Below, piece by piece: positions 9,135-18,826 of a stretch of DNA of 64,000 nt (position 1 is its first letter; each line of letters begins with the position of its first letter). Below the pieces are notes generated by a model. The model saw only the letters and a list, made by a program, of their open reading frames with translations, searched no databases and was not told the DNA's origin. The DNA comes from an uncultured Acinetobacter sp. (GTDB lineage: Bacteria; Pseudomonadota; Gammaproteobacteria; Pseudomonadales; Moraxellaceae): assembly GCF_947624825.1 (NCBI RefSeq), contig NZ_CANQLZ010000001.1, forward strand, positions 124,001-188,000, read 5' to 3'. A program made the translations under genes and the position numbers.

Positions 9135-10021
9135 CCACTCGAAAACGCGGATTGGCTAAAGGTCGTGGTTTAGATGCCTTATTGGGTTCAATTCAAAAAG
9201 AAAAATTGCAGCTTGAAGCACAATCTTTAGATCACGGTCAGCTCAAACAACTGAATGTGCATTTATTAAAACGTGGTGAATATCAACCGCGTCGTACAAT
9301 CAACGAACAAGATTTACAAGAGCTGGCAGCATCCATTGAAAAACATGGCGTGATGCAACCGATTGTGGTGCGTCCGGTCGATGGCGATGAACAGCGCCCT
9401 TATGAAATTATTGCCGGTGAGCGTCGTTGGCGCGCGGCACAATTGGCAGGGTTAACTGAAATTCCTGCCATTGTGCGTGATTTGCCCGACCAAGTGGCCA
9501 TTGCCTTAGCTTTAATTGAAAATATTCAACGCCAAGACTTAAATCCAATGGATCAAGCCATGGCTTTGCAGCGTTTTCACGAAGAGTTTGGTTTAAGCCA
9601 TCAAGAAATTGCCGAAACGGTCGGTAAAGCACGTACTACAGTCAGTAACCTATTACGTTTACTCACTTTAGCTGAACCAGTTAAAGATTTCATGCAGCAA
9701 GATTTATTGGATATGGGGCATGCGCGTGCCATTTTGACCTTAAAGCCAAAAGATCAAGTTAAAATTGCAGAATTGGTGATTGAAAAGAGCTTGTCTGTAC
9801 GCCAAACCGAGCAACTGGTACGTGATTTAAACACACCCAAACATGATCGGGTTAAGCCAGAACTTGCTCCAGACATTCAACAACTTGCTCAGCGTTTATC
9901 TGAACGCTTTAGTGCAGACGTGAAAATTGATTATAACAAACAAGGCAAAGGCAAATTGGTGATTCATTATCATTCGCTCGATGAGTTGGATGGTATTTTG
10001 GATATCTGTTTAGCAGGTTAA
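9131..10021 (+). CDS. parB: Chromosome partitioning protein ParB (Spo0J)
   Basis: ParB is a CTP-dependent DNA clamp that loads at parS and spreads. The 296 residues carry the basic start KRGLAKGRGLDALLG, the CTPase/nuclease-fold motif GERRWRAAQLAG (~97-108), the helix-turn-helix SHQEIAETVGKARTTVSNLL and a C-terminal dimerisation domain. It follows parA with a 4-base overlap. I did not recognise a parS palindrome in or near the operon. Confidence 0.95.
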   Translation: MTTRKRGLAKGRGLDALLGSIQKEKLQLEAQSLDHGQLKQLNVHLLKRGEYQPRRTINEQDLQELAASIEKHGVMQPIVVRPVDGDEQRPYEIIAGERRWRAAQLAGLTEIPAIVRDLPDQVAIALALIENIQRQDLNPMDQAMALQRFHEEFGLSHQEIAETVGKARTTVSNLLRLLTLAEPVKDFMQQDLLDMGHARAILTLKPKDQVKIAELVIEKSLSVRQTEQLVRDLNTPKHDRVKPELAPDIQQLAQRLSERFSADVKIDYNKQGKGKLVIHYHSLDELDGILDICLAG

Positions 10022-10032
10022 GGGGACATCTC

Positions 10033-10644
10033 ATGTGGGAGTTAGTAAAAGCAGGGGGTTGGCTAATGCTGCCATTGCTGCTGTGTTCTATTTTTATGCT
10101 GGCGATTAGTTTAGAACGCTTGATTCGACTCAAACGCAAGAGCATTCTCCCACCACAATTGCTGTTACAGGGCGACGATAATACCCAAACTGTGATGGAT
10201 GCCTTACACCAAGATGCAGATTTAAAAGACTCTACTTTGGGTCGGATTTTTATGGCAGGTGAACGTAGCCGTTTGCAAAGCCCTGAATATGCACGTGCGC
10301 AAATGGAAGCGGTGGCCTCAGAAGAAATTGGCTATTTGGAAAAAAATATTAATTTTTTAGGGACTTTAAGTGCTGTCGCCCCATTACTTGGCTTACTGGG
10401 CACGGTACTTGGGATCATTGAATCATTTTTAATTTTAGATTTAAGCGCTAACAGCAATCCAACTTTAATGATTCCTGGAATCTCTAAAGCACTAATAACC
10501 ACAGCAGTGGGCATGTTAATTGCGATTCCGGCATTGTTTGCTTATCGCTATTTTCAGCGTTTGGTGCATGAATATATTATGCAACTTGAACAACAAGCCA
10601 CGCTTTTTCATGCGGCATATTTTTACCATAAAGGTCAGCGATGA
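10033..10644 (+). CDS. exbB: MotA/TolQ/ExbB-family proton channel protein
   Basis: The 203-residue membrane protein has a first helix at ~8-28 (WLMLPLLLCSIFMLAISLE). Two further helices lie in the conserved region GTLSAVAPLLGLLGTVLGI and GISKALITTAVGMLIAIPA, the ExbB/TolQ signature. With ExbD it uses the proton-motive force to drive a periplasmic process. It sits upstream of exbD-msbA-lpxK-kdsB, an arrangement seen in other gammaproteobacteria where the pair is not next to tonB. The driven partner is therefore unknown. Confidence 0.88.
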   Translation: MWELVKAGGWLMLPLLLCSIFMLAISLERLIRLKRKSILPPQLLLQGDDNTQTVMDALHQDADLKDSTLGRIFMAGERSRLQSPEYARAQMEAVASEEIGYLEKNINFLGTLSAVAPLLGLLGTVLGIIESFLILDLSANSNPTLMIPGISKALITTAVGMLIAIPALFAYRYFQRLVHEYIMQLEQQATLFHAAYFYHKGQR

Positions 10645-11069
10645 AATTTCAGCGTCGCGCCACTGCCGATGACATTCATATCAATCTCACCCCCATGATT
10701 GATTGTTTGTTGTTTATCTTAATTTTTTTACTGCTCTCGACCAGTTTTAATCAATATAGCCGTATGAACTTAACTTTGCCCGATGCCCAAGGCGTCCCTA
10801 CAAAGTCATACGAGCATAAGATTGAAGTGGTGGTGGATGCCAAAGGGCAGTACACTTTAAATGGGCAAACGCTTGGTGGTCAAAGCAGCAACGATTTACA
10901 TCATGCGATTCAACAGGTTGCCAATCAGCGCCGTGATCTTAGTTTTATTATCGCAGCTGATGCCAAAGCGTCCCATCAAGATGTGATCCGTGTCATGGAT
11001 GTTGCCGGTCAGCTTGGTTTTGTCAATATCAATATCAGTACCAAAGTGCCTGCTCGAGGTGATGAGTGA
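10641..11069 (+). CDS. exbD: ExbD/TolR-family biopolymer transport protein
   Basis: This 142-residue protein has a short cytoplasmic N-terminus, one membrane helix with the conserved acidic residue in NLTPMIDCLLFILIF (Asp near residue 20) and a periplasmic domain. The Asp is the proton-pathway residue in ExbD/TolR. It overlaps the upstream exbB-type gene and the downstream msbA by four bases each, so the three are tightly coupled. Symbol given at family level only. Confidence 0.88.
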   Translation: MKFQRRATADDIHINLTPMIDCLLFILIFLLLSTSFNQYSRMNLTLPDAQGVPTKSYEHKIEVVVDAKGQYTLNGQTLGGQSSNDLHHAIQQVANQRRDLSFIIAADAKASHQDVIRVMDVAGQLGFVNINISTKVPARGDE

Positions 11070-12793
11070 ATCAAGATATCAAGGTCTATACGCGCCTACT
11101 GGGTTATTTAAAACAGTACTGGGGCATTGCGATCTTAGTGGTGGTCGGTTTTACCATCAATGCGGCAACAGAAGTTTCAGTAGCCAAACTGCTAGAATAT
11201 ATTATTACTGCAATCCAAGATAAAGACCAAAACTTCACCACTTTATTTCCAATATTGGTGGTGGTGCTCATGTTTTTCCGTGGTTTAGGTACCTTTATGG
11301 GTGGCTATTTTACTGCGGTGATTTCACGTAACTTAATTTTTAATGTACGCCAAGAAGTGTTTGCTAAATTATTGCGTTTACCGGCGCAATATTATTTAGA
11401 CAATACCAGTGGTCACATTACTGCCAAAATTATGTATAACGTGGAGCAGTTAACTGCGGCATCGACTGAATCACTCAAAACTATTTTGCAACAAGGTTTA
11501 ATTGCATTGGGTTTAATGGGTTATTTGCTGTATAGCAACTGGCGCTTAACCATTTGTATTTTGGTGTTTGGGCCATTGATTGGCTTTATTATTCGTCAAG
11601 CTGCAAAACGCATGCGTAAATTGTCCAAACAAGTACAAAATACCATGGGTGATGTAAACCATGTAGTGCAAGAAACCGTCAATGGTCACTTGGTGGTAAA
11701 AGGCTATGGCGGACAAGCCTATGAAGAAGCACGTTTTCGCGAAAGTTCATTAGAAAACTTGCGCCGTGGTCTAAAAATGGTGGCCGTACAGCAACTCAAC
11801 AGTCCTGTTGTACAATTTATTATGTCTTTGGCAATGAGTATTATTATTTGGATTGCATTGCGTCCAGAGATTTTACGTGAAACTACGGCAGGTGAATTTG
11901 TTGCCTATATTACCGCAGCCGGCATGTTGGCCAAGCCAATTAAAGCACTGACAGATGTCAATGAAAAAATACAACGTGGTATGGCAGCAGCACATTCTGT
12001 ATTTGAGCTGCTCGATTTACCCGAAGAGCACAATCAAGGTCAAAAAACTCCAAAACTTGCAGGTCATCTGCATTTTAAAGATGTCAATTTGGTTTACCCT
12101 GATGGTCATCATGCCATTCAAAATTTTAACTTAGAGGTCAAAGCCGGTCAAACTGTCGCATTGGTGGGACGTAGTGGCGCAGGTAAAACCTCATTGGTCA
12201 ATTTATTGGTGCGCTATCAAGACATCAGTAGCGGTGCTTTGTATGTAGACCAAGATTTAATTGAAGAGATTGAACTCAATAGCTTGCGTACTCAAATTGC
12301 CATGGTGAATCAGCAAGTGGTGTTGTTTAACCGTAGTGTGCGTGAAAATATTGCCTATGGTCAATTAGAAGGTGCCAGTGATGAAGCGATCATTGCAGCG
12401 GCTCAAGCCGCTTATGCCCATGACTTTATTATGCAGTTGCCACAAGGCTATGATACGATTTTGGGCGCACAAGGTTTAAACTTGTCGGGTGGTCAGCGTC
12501 AACGTATTGCCATTGCGCGTGCAATTTTAAAAAATGCACCAATCTTGATTTTAGATGAAGCCACCAGTGCTTTAGACAATGAATCGGAATACTTTATTCA
12601 ACAAGCTTTTGACGCTGCTATGCAAGATCGTACCACCATTGTGATTGCCCATCGTTTATCGACCATTGAAAATGCCGATATGATTGTGGTCATGGATCAA
12701 GGTCGTATTGTTGAGCAAGGCACCCATCAAGAATTAATCACTCAGCAAGGTGCTTACTATCAATTGCATCAACGTAATTTTGAGGAGCATTGA
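11066..12793 (+). CDS. msbA: Lipid A export ATP-binding/permease protein MsbA
   Basis: MsbA flips core-lipid A across the inner membrane. It is a half-size ABC exporter of 575 residues: six transmembrane helices in the first ~320, then a nucleotide-binding domain. The domain contains Walker A GRSGAGKT (~368-375), the signature LSGGQRQR (~473) and Walker B with the D-loop DEATSALD (~496). Translation starts at a GTG that overlaps the exbD stop (GTGA), preceded by GAGG. The adjoining lpxK and kdsB support a lipid A role over a generic multidrug exporter. Confidence 0.94.
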   Translation: MNQDIKVYTRLLGYLKQYWGIAILVVVGFTINAATEVSVAKLLEYIITAIQDKDQNFTTLFPILVVVLMFFRGLGTFMGGYFTAVISRNLIFNVRQEVFAKLLRLPAQYYLDNTSGHITAKIMYNVEQLTAASTESLKTILQQGLIALGLMGYLLYSNWRLTICILVFGPLIGFIIRQAAKRMRKLSKQVQNTMGDVNHVVQETVNGHLVVKGYGGQAYEEARFRESSLENLRRGLKMVAVQQLNSPVVQFIMSLAMSIIIWIALRPEILRETTAGEFVAYITAAGMLAKPIKALTDVNEKIQRGMAAAHSVFELLDLPEEHNQGQKTPKLAGHLHFKDVNLVYPDGHHAIQNFNLEVKAGQTVALVGRSGAGKTSLVNLLVRYQDISSGALYVDQDLIEEIELNSLRTQIAMVNQQVVLFNRSVRENIAYGQLEGASDEAIIAAAQAAYAHDFIMQLPQGYDTILGAQGLNLSGGQRQRIAIARAILKNAPILILDEATSALDNESEYFIQQAFDAAMQDRTTIVIAHRLSTIENADMIVVMDQGRIVEQGTHQELITQQGAYYQLHQRNFEEH

Positions 12794-12796
12794 TTG

Positions 12797-13801
12797 ATGT
12801 CATTGGCACAGCGGATACAAGAGGCTTGGCACCAACAGGCCAAATGGCTTGTTGTACTTCGACCGTTATCGTGGCTGTATCGTGGCGGATTTTTGCTGAA
12901 TCAAAAAATGTACCAAATGGGCATTAAACATGCCTATCGTGCGCCTGTGCCTGTCATGGTGATTGGAAATATTACCGTGGGCGGCAGTGGTAAAACGCCG
13001 CTATTAATTCATTTGGTCAATTACTTACAGGCGCATCAAGTACGCGTTGGCGTGATTAGTCGTGGTTATGGCGGGCAAGGGCCTTTTCCTGCATTGGTTG
13101 AGCTTGATGCAGCACCTAAGCAGGTTGGTGATGAGCCATGCTTAATTGTACAAGCCACGCAAGCACCGATGGCAGTTGGACCAAATCGCCAAAAAAGCAT
13201 TGAGCTGTTACTGAGTCGTTATGACTTAGATTTAATCATTAGTGATGATGGCTTACAGCATTTGGCCTTAGCACGTGATCTTGAGTGGATTGTGTTGGAT
13301 CAAAATCGTGGTTTGGGCAACGAAAAGATATTGCCTGAAGGTTATTTGCGTGAACCCAAAAGCCGTTTAGAACATGCTACGGTGATCGAGCATAGCCACC
13401 AGCCCACGCGTGACATGCATATGCATTTACAAGCCACAGCGCCGTATTTGTTACATGGGCGTGATGAGTTGTTTGATCCAAAAGAAAATTTTTATGCAGT
13501 GGTGGGAATTGGTTTTCCACAGCGCTTTTATCAAACTTTAGAGCGCATGGGAATTTTGGATTTCCAATGTCATGAATTTCCAGATCATCATGAATATGAA
13601 TGGGATGATTTACAGTTTGATGATCAACAACCCATTATTACCACTGAAAAAGATGCTGTCAAAATTCTACCTCTATTACAGCAACAGCCTGATTTTAAAA
13701 ATAGTATTTGGGTTGTGCCAGTAGAAGCGACGTTATCTGCGACTTGTTATTCCACCCTAGCAGCACAAATAAAACTGCTGGGTGTTCATTTAAAAGGTTA
13801 A
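12797..13801 (+). CDS. lpxK: Tetraacyldisaccharide 4'-kinase LpxK
   Basis: LpxK phosphorylates the 4' position of the tetraacyl disaccharide to give lipid IVA at the inner membrane. The 334 residues have an N-terminal membrane-associated helix and the P-loop GNITVGGSGKTPL (~54-66). LIISDDGLQH is the family's second motif. I choose the ATG at 12797; the GAGGAG ribosome site lies nine bases upstream, inside the end of msbA. It is followed by kdsB with a 3-base gap. Confidence 0.95.
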   Translation: MSLAQRIQEAWHQQAKWLVVLRPLSWLYRGGFLLNQKMYQMGIKHAYRAPVPVMVIGNITVGGSGKTPLLIHLVNYLQAHQVRVGVISRGYGGQGPFPALVELDAAPKQVGDEPCLIVQATQAPMAVGPNRQKSIELLLSRYDLDLIISDDGLQHLALARDLEWIVLDQNRGLGNEKILPEGYLREPKSRLEHATVIEHSHQPTRDMHMHLQATAPYLLHGRDELFDPKENFYAVVGIGFPQRFYQTLERMGILDFQCHEFPDHHEYEWDDLQFDDQQPIITTEKDAVKILPLLQQQPDFKNSIWVVPVEATLSATCYSTLAAQIKLLGVHLKG

Positions 13802-13804
13802 CAC

Positions 13805-14566
13805 ATGAAACATATTGTGATTCCAGCACGCTTTGCAAGTTCTCGTTTGCCGGGTAAACCCTTACTTGAAATTCATGGACGTGCCATGATTTTACGTGTG
13901 GTCGACCAAGCCAAAAAAGTTCAAGGCTTTGACGATGTTTGCGTGGCAACCGATGATACGCGTATTGCACAAGTGTGTCAGGCCGAAGGAGTTGATGTGG
14001 TCATGACCTCGCCCAACCACCCATCTGGCACGGATCGTTTAAGTGAAGTGGCGCGAATTAAGGGTTGGGACAGTCAAGACATTATTGTCAATGTACAAGG
14101 TGATGAACCCTTGCTTCCGGCACAATTGGTCCAACAAGTGGCAGATTTGTTACAAGTAAAACCAGATTGCTCTATGTCGACTTTGTGTGAGCCAATTCAT
14201 GAATTAGATGAATTTCAACGCGATAGCATCGTGAAAGTGGTGATGTCTAAACAGCAGCAAGCCTTGTATTTTAGCCGCGCCACGATTCCGTATGACCGTG
14301 ATGGAGCAAAATTGGCAGTCCCTAAGCTGCATAGTTCAGCCTATCGTCATTTAGGCTTATATGCCTATCGCGTGCAGTTGTTACAAGAGTATGTAACCTG
14401 GGATATGGGAGTGTTAGAACAACTTGAATCCCTTGAGCAGTTGCGTGTGCTTGAAAATGGTCATCGTATTGCCATTAGTGTCGCCCAAGCAAATCTACCA
14501 CCGGGTGTAGATACGCCAGCCGACTTAGCGCGTTTAAATGCCATGCCTGCTTCGGCATTTGAATAA
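13805..14566 (+). CDS. kdsB: 3-deoxy-manno-octulosonate cytidylyltransferase (CMP-KDO synthetase) KdsB
   Basis: KdsB activates KDO with CTP for transfer onto lipid IVA. The 253-residue protein starts with [15 protein letters not shown], the nucleotide-binding signature of CMP-sugar synthetases, and contains [11 protein letters not shown] with the metal-binding Asp. It follows lpxK directly, so activation of the sugar and making of its acceptor are co-transcribed. Confidence 0.96.
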   Translation: MKHIVIPARFASSRLPGKPLLEIHGRAMILRVVDQAKKVQGFDDVCVATDDTRIAQVCQAEGVDVVMTSPNHPSGTDRLSEVARIKGWDSQDIIVNVQGDEPLLPAQLVQQVADLLQVKPDCSMSTLCEPIHELDEFQRDSIVKVVMSKQQQALYFSRATIPYDRDGAKLAVPKLHSSAYRHLGLYAYRVQLLQEYVTWDMGVLEQLESLEQLRVLENGHRIAISVAQANLPPGVDTPADLARLNAMPASAFE

Positions 14567-14576
14567 AAGGTTGCTT

Positions 14577-15554
14577 ATGCAAGATGTCGCAGGACACGTC
14601 TATTCTTGGCAACAAGGCCTTTGGCACAATTTAACCACTCGTTTTCCCAATATTGGGCATGGTTTATTGTTCTATGGTAAGCCCGGTTCAGGTAAAGAGG
14701 CATTTACCCAGCAGTTTGTAGCATGGGTGTTATGTCAGGCGCGCCAAGCCGATACAGCCTGTGGTCAATGCCGCAGTTGTCAGTGGCTGAACGCCAATAC
14801 CCATCCCAATTACATGTATGTGAGTACTGATGAAGAGACTAAGAAACAAAACCCGCAAATTAAGATTGAAAAGATCCGCGACTTATTACCATTTGTACAA
14901 CAAACCGGCGAAGGTTGGCGGGTTATTGTTATTCAGCCGGCTGAAGCGCTAAATTTAGCGGCCAGTAATGCATTGCTAAAAACCCTAGAAGAGCCGGGTG
15001 AGCAGGTGTTAATTATATTATTGGCGCAGCATTATCTGAAGCTACCAGCCACGATTCGTAGTCGTTTGCAACATTTTGCTTTAGATCGGATTACAGCTGA
15101 ACAAGCACAAGATTATTTACATACTTATTTGCCACAAGCAGGTCAAAGCCAATACAATTTACTCATGAACCTAGCTAATCATATGCCGATTCAAGCGGTT
15201 GAATTGGCACAAGCAGAATGGTTAGGGCGTCGGGCTGAATTTTTAAGCGATTGGTTGAAATTGGTCAGTCAAAAAAATATGCCTATGCATATGGCCAATA
15301 AGTGGAACAAGGCTTTAAGTTTTGCCGACTTTGCACAGATGTTTGAATATCTGTTGGCGGATTTAATAGCCCATAAACTTGCGCAACCGATTAAAAATAT
15401 TGATTTAGATTTTAATACGCTTGCAACACATTATTCTTTAGACTACTTGTTTGAAATTTATCAAGCGCTACAACAGTCGAAACAATTGCTCAAACAAAAC
15501 GTACAAAGCAATTTAATCGTCGATCAGTTGTGTATCCAACTTATGCATGTTTAA
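14577..15554 (+). CDS. holB: DNA polymerase III delta' subunit HolB
   Basis: Delta' is part of the clamp-loader complex that places the beta clamp on primed DNA. The 325-residue protein has a P-loop region GKPGSGKEAF (~32-41), a four-cysteine zinc module (C..ACGQCRSC, ~50-67) and the arginine-finger SRC-type motif ATIRSRL. I place the start at 14577, after AAAAGG. The longer frame would overlap kdsB by 29 bases with no better ribosome site. Confidence 0.92.
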   Translation: MQDVAGHVYSWQQGLWHNLTTRFPNIGHGLLFYGKPGSGKEAFTQQFVAWVLCQARQADTACGQCRSCQWLNANTHPNYMYVSTDEETKKQNPQIKIEKIRDLLPFVQQTGEGWRVIVIQPAEALNLAASNALLKTLEEPGEQVLIILLAQHYLKLPATIRSRLQHFALDRITAEQAQDYLHTYLPQAGQSQYNLLMNLANHMPIQAVELAQAEWLGRRAEFLSDWLKLVSQKNMPMHMANKWNKALSFADFAQMFEYLLADLIAHKLAQPIKNIDLDFNTLATHYSLDYLFEIYQALQQSKQLLKQNVQSNLIVDQLCIQLMHV

Positions 15555-15565
15555 AGGGGAAAACC

Positions 15566-15907
15566 ATGCAATCACGTACCGGTGGTATGATTCAAGCCAA
15601 TATTCCAAATAAAGAAGCTTTATATGCCAGCTACATGCCATTTATTGAGGGCGGTGGTTTATTTGTTCCATCGCGTTTGTCAGTAAAATTGGGTGATGAA
15701 GTCTTTGTCGTGGCAACTTTACCCGATAATCCACAAAAAGTGCCGCTTAAAGGCAAAGTGGTTTGGGTGTCACAACGTCAAAATGGCATTAGCGTACCGG
15801 GATTTGGCATTCAATTGAGTGGCGAAAAAGGCGTTTATTACAAATCAGAAGCAGAAAAAATTCTCGCAGGTCTTAAGTCTGAAGGGCGGACTAGTTACAC
15901 TATGTAA
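15566..15907 (+). CDS. pilZ: PilZ-domain protein, type IV pilus assembly
   Basis: This small 113-residue protein belongs to the stand-alone PilZ family required for type IV pilus biogenesis. The holB-pilZ-tatD order matches Pseudomonas, where PilZ was first defined. The sequence shows the PilZ-like beta segments GGGLFVPSRL and KVPLKGKVVWVSQR. It lacks the N-terminal RxxxR c-di-GMP-binding box, as does authentic PilZ, so nucleotide binding is unlikely. The start follows a strong AAAGGGGA site. Confidence 0.9.
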   Translation: MQSRTGGMIQANIPNKEALYASYMPFIEGGGLFVPSRLSVKLGDEVFVVATLPDNPQKVPLKGKVVWVSQRQNGISVPGFGIQLSGEKGVYYKSEAEKILAGLKSEGRTSYTM

Positions 15908-15934
15908 TTATTGATCATTACTTAGGATAACATT

Positions 15935-16708
15935 GTGTTTGTTGATACTCACTGTCATTTAACGCTCCTTGATTTAACGCCTTATCAAGGCGATCTTGAT
16001 GCAGCTTTAGCGCAAGCACGTGCTGCAGGCGTGTCTAAATTTATGAGTATCTCTGTTGATCTTGATGATCACATTTTGCTTGAAAAAATTGCAGCGCGTC
16101 ATGCTGATGTCGGTTATACCGTGGGGGTTCACCCTTGTGAGGACCCTCAAGTGATGGCGCGTGCCACTACGGAACATTTAATTGAATTGGCGTCCAAAGA
16201 CAAAGTGTGGGCCTTGGGTGAAACTGGCTTGGATTACTTCCATAGCACCGATTTTATTGCAGAACAAAAAGCCTGCTTTGCCCGCCATATTCATGCGTCA
16301 CAAGCACTGAATAAACCGGTGGTGGTGCATACCCGTTCGGCCAAACATGATACTGTAGATATCATTCGTGCCGAGCAATCTACACATGGTATTTTGCATT
16401 GTTTTACCGAAGATTGGGACACCGCCAAAGCGGTCTTAGATTGTGGTTACTATGTGTCTTTTTCAGGCATTGTGTCGTTTAAAAATGCTCAAGATTTACG
16501 TGATGTGGCCAAACAAGTGCCGCTTGATCGGGTCTTGATTGAAACAGACAGCCCATATTTAGCACCTATGCCATATCGTGGTAAAAGCAATGAACCTAAA
16601 TATGTGCCTTTTGTAGCCAAAGCTTTGAGTGATGTGTATGGTAAGTCACTTGAAGAGATGGCAGAGATTACCATGCAAAACTTTAATAATCTTCTGGCAC
16701 AAAAGTAA
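15935..16708 (+). CDS. tatD: TatD-family metal-dependent deoxyribonuclease
   Basis: The 257-residue TIM-barrel hydrolase has the N-terminal metal site DTHCHL (residues 4-9). The further family motifs GETGLDYF, VVHTRSA and LIETDSPYL follow. TatD homologues have Mg-dependent 3'-5' exonuclease activity, and the cellular role is DNA repair or quality control. Translation starts at GTG after TAGGAT. It lies between pilZ and a TetR regulator. Confidence 0.93.
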   Translation: MFVDTHCHLTLLDLTPYQGDLDAALAQARAAGVSKFMSISVDLDDHILLEKIAARHADVGYTVGVHPCEDPQVMARATTEHLIELASKDKVWALGETGLDYFHSTDFIAEQKACFARHIHASQALNKPVVVHTRSAKHDTVDIIRAEQSTHGILHCFTEDWDTAKAVLDCGYYVSFSGIVSFKNAQDLRDVAKQVPLDRVLIETDSPYLAPMPYRGKSNEPKYVPFVAKALSDVYGKSLEEMAEITMQNFNNLLAQK

Positions 16709-16736
16709 AAAACAACACATATAAGAGAGCATACGG

Positions 16737-17351
16737 GTGAAGATGGATCGTCAGGCGCAGTTTCGAGCACGCGAAGCACTTATTTTTGAAACGGCTGAGC
16801 GTTTGTTGCTAGAAAATGGCGAAGCCGGCATGACTTTAGATGCACTTGCAGCTGAATTAGATTTGGCCAAAGGCACGCTATATAAGCACTTTCAAAGTAA
16901 AGATGAGCTGTATATGCTGCTGATGATTCGCAATGAACGCATGTTATTTGACATGCTCAGTACACCTAATCGGCAGTTTCCTGAGCATCTGGGCTACTTT
17001 ATGTTGCACCATCTTCACCATCCTGAACGCACCGTGTTGTTTCATCATATTGAAGAGCGTTTGTCTGTCACAGGACAAGGCATCCAAAGCTTATTTGGTG
17101 AATTGTACCGAGTGCGTCGTCAGCGTTTAAAAATTATTATTCCCATGACTGAGCAATATTTACAAAAAGTCGGCAGCCAAATGTCCGGGCGTGATTATTT
17201 GGCAGCCATTTGGGCGCTCACCCATGGCACTGCGGCTATTTTAAATTCAAGTTTTTATCAGCGTTATTTAGGTTCGCGTGATGGCTTAAGAGTGGTGACC
17301 ATTGAGCAAGCCTTACAATTGCCCATGCAACAGCCGCGAGTAGTGCTCTAA
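16737..17351 (+). CDS. TetR/AcrR-family transcriptional regulator
   Basis: This 204-residue protein has a TetR helix-turn-helix at ~10-55 (ALIFETAERLLLEN, then LDALAAELDLAKGTLYKHFQSKDEL). A ligand-binding C-terminal domain of no recognisable specificity follows. A GTG start with AGAGAG seven bases upstream is preferred; an ATG two codons later is possible. It follows tatD and touches gspH without a gap, so it may share transcripts with the secretion genes. Its target is not evident, since I saw no clear palindrome in the 28-base upstream gap. Confidence 0.88.
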   Translation: MKMDRQAQFRAREALIFETAERLLLENGEAGMTLDALAAELDLAKGTLYKHFQSKDELYMLLMIRNERMLFDMLSTPNRQFPEHLGYFMLHHLHHPERTVLFHHIEERLSVTGQGIQSLFGELYRVRRQRLKIIIPMTEQYLQKVGSQMSGRDYLAAIWALTHGTAAILNSSFYQRYLGSRDGLRVVTIEQALQLPMQQPRVVL

Positions 17352-17864
17352 ATGCGTGCGCGTGGTTTTACTTTGGTTGAAGTCATGGTGGTCATTGTGG
17401 TGATGGGTATCTTGGCTTCTTTATTGTTAATGAATATTTCAGGGGTAGATCGTCGTCAGGCAATGCAAGCGCGTGAATTGCTGATCAGTGATTTAAAAGC
17501 CATACAGCGCTTGGCCACTGAACAAGGTCAAGTCTTGGCCTTTGATTTGCGTCCTCAGCACAATGCTATGCAGTATCAACTGCTGCAATATCAAGCACAA
17601 CAAACTGAGCAGACGCAAAAATGGCAAACATTTGAATTGTTTGACATCAGAACCTTAGCACCTGAGATGCGCTTAGATATTACCCCAATTGAACAAAATT
17701 ATCCCAATGCCAATAATCTTGAATTGATTGGGGCGCAAGCGCCGAAATTAATTTGGTTAGGCAATGGGGAAGCCAAACCGGTACGGATTCAAGCCTATTG
17801 GCAAGACCAAGCGATTGGTGCTGAAATTGAAATTGATTATTTAGGAAAAGTCCATGAAAAATAA
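17352..17864 (+). CDS. gspH: Type II secretion minor pseudopilin GspH
   Basis: GspH is a minor pseudopilin at the tip of the type II secretion pseudopilus. The 170-residue protein begins with a short prepilin leader cut after Gly (MRARG|FTLVEVM), has Glu at mature position 5 and a 20-residue hydrophobic helix. The C-terminal globular part is variable. It is first in the gspH-I-J-K group, each gene overlapping the next. The rest of the system (gspC-G, L, M) is not here, as is usual where the genes are scattered. Confidence 0.85.
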   Translation: MRARGFTLVEVMVVIVVMGILASLLLMNISGVDRRQAMQARELLISDLKAIQRLATEQGQVLAFDLRPQHNAMQYQLLQYQAQQTEQTQKWQTFELFDIRTLAPEMRLDITPIEQNYPNANNLELIGAQAPKLIWLGNGEAKPVRIQAYWQDQAIGAEIEIDYLGKVHEK

Positions 17865-18243
17865 GGGCTTTACCTTACTTGAGGTCATGGTGGCATTGGC
17901 GATTTTTGCCGTTGCAGCTATGGCTTTGACCCAAACTGCGATGCAATATACCCAAGCCACCAGTCATTCTATATTAAGAACCAAAGCACAGTTTGTGGCC
18001 ATGAATGAAATTGCCCGTATGGAAATCCAACAAGAATGGCTTAGCGGTACAGCCTCCACACAAATTGAAGAACAAGGCGAAATGTGGCAAGTTGATAAAA
18101 CCAGTCAAAGTACTATCAGTCCCAATGTACAACGTGTACAAGTCAAGGTCAGTTTGTATGACACACAGGCTGCAAAAGTCACAGGGAAAATTGCCGAATT
18201 GAGTTTTTTTAATTATAGGCAAGGGAAAAATGGCAACTCGTAA
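17854..18243 (+). CDS. gspI: Type II secretion minor pseudopilin GspI
   Basis: The 129-residue prepilin has the leader MKNKG|FTLLEVMVALAIFAVAA, with Glu5 and a hydrophobic helix. In the T2SS, GspI nucleates the tip complex with J and K. It overlaps gspH by 11 bases and gspJ by 14, consistent with coupled translation and equal stoichiometry. The small size and position before a GspJ/GspK pair distinguish it from other minor pilins. Confidence 0.88.
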   Translation: MKNKGFTLLEVMVALAIFAVAAMALTQTAMQYTQATSHSILRTKAQFVAMNEIARMEIQQEWLSGTASTQIEEQGEMWQVDKTSQSTISPNVQRVQVKVSLYDTQAAKVTGKIAELSFFNYRQGKNGNS

Positions 18244-18826
18244 TGGCTTTACTTTGGTGGAACTGTTGGTTTCAATTGCCATTTTTGCCGTGCTCTCGGC
18301 ATTGGGTTGGCAAGTTTTTGACTATCTTAATAAAGTCAAAAGCCGTAATGTGGTGCATGAGGCAGCTTTAGAGCAATTGCAATTGGGCTATCAGCAACTG
18401 TTAAAAGATACTGCACAGTTGGTGCCAATCAGTGCACAAGTCAATACACAAAAAGAACCGGCCTTAGTGCTGCAAAATGGTCGCTTAATCTTGAGTAAAG
18501 CCGGCGTGACGGATCCTTTGCAACAAGGTTTGGCTGTGTATGAGCGCATTGAGTATCGCTATGATGCCAATGAGAAAATTGTCTATCGTTTAAAATACCC
18601 ACATCTTGATCGGGATGGGAAACTACAGCCAATTTCAAGTGAGTTAATGACCGACGTGGAGCGTTTTGAAATCGCAGTGCTCAACCCTGATGTGTCAAAT
18701 CAATGGCCTAAAAATTCTGAACAACTGATGGCTTTGCCGCGAGGTATAGAAGTTCAACTCCAAGTACGCGAACAGCCCTTTATATGGCGTTTTAGTGTGT
18801 TGCCGCAATCACAAGGGGTGAGCTAA
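18230..18826 (+). CDS. gspJ: Type II secretion minor pseudopilin GspJ
   Basis: GspJ joins GspI and GspK in the quasi-helical tip of the pseudopilus. The 198-residue protein has a prepilin leader cut at ATRNG|FTLVELLVSIAIFAV and the family's LGWQVFDYLNKV continuation. It ends in a beta-rich domain with QLQVREQPFIWRF. The ribosome site AAGGGAAAA is inside gspI. Its stop shares one base with the gspK start (TAATG). Confidence 0.88.
   Translation: MATRNGFTLVELLVSIAIFAVLSALGWQVFDYLNKVKSRNVVHEAALEQLQLGYQQLLKDTAQLVPISAQVNTQKEPALVLQNGRLILSKAGVTDPLQQGLAVYERIEYRYDANEKIVYRLKYPHLDRDGKLQPISSELMTDVERFEIAVLNPDVSNQWPKNSEQLMALPRGIEVQLQVREQPFIWRFSVLPQSQGVS

Noticed and set aside
8358..10021. Nearness to oriC from rsmG-parA-parB
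   Set aside because: No gidA, dnaA, atp genes, DnaA boxes or parS palindrome could be recognised. The cluster alone does not prove it.
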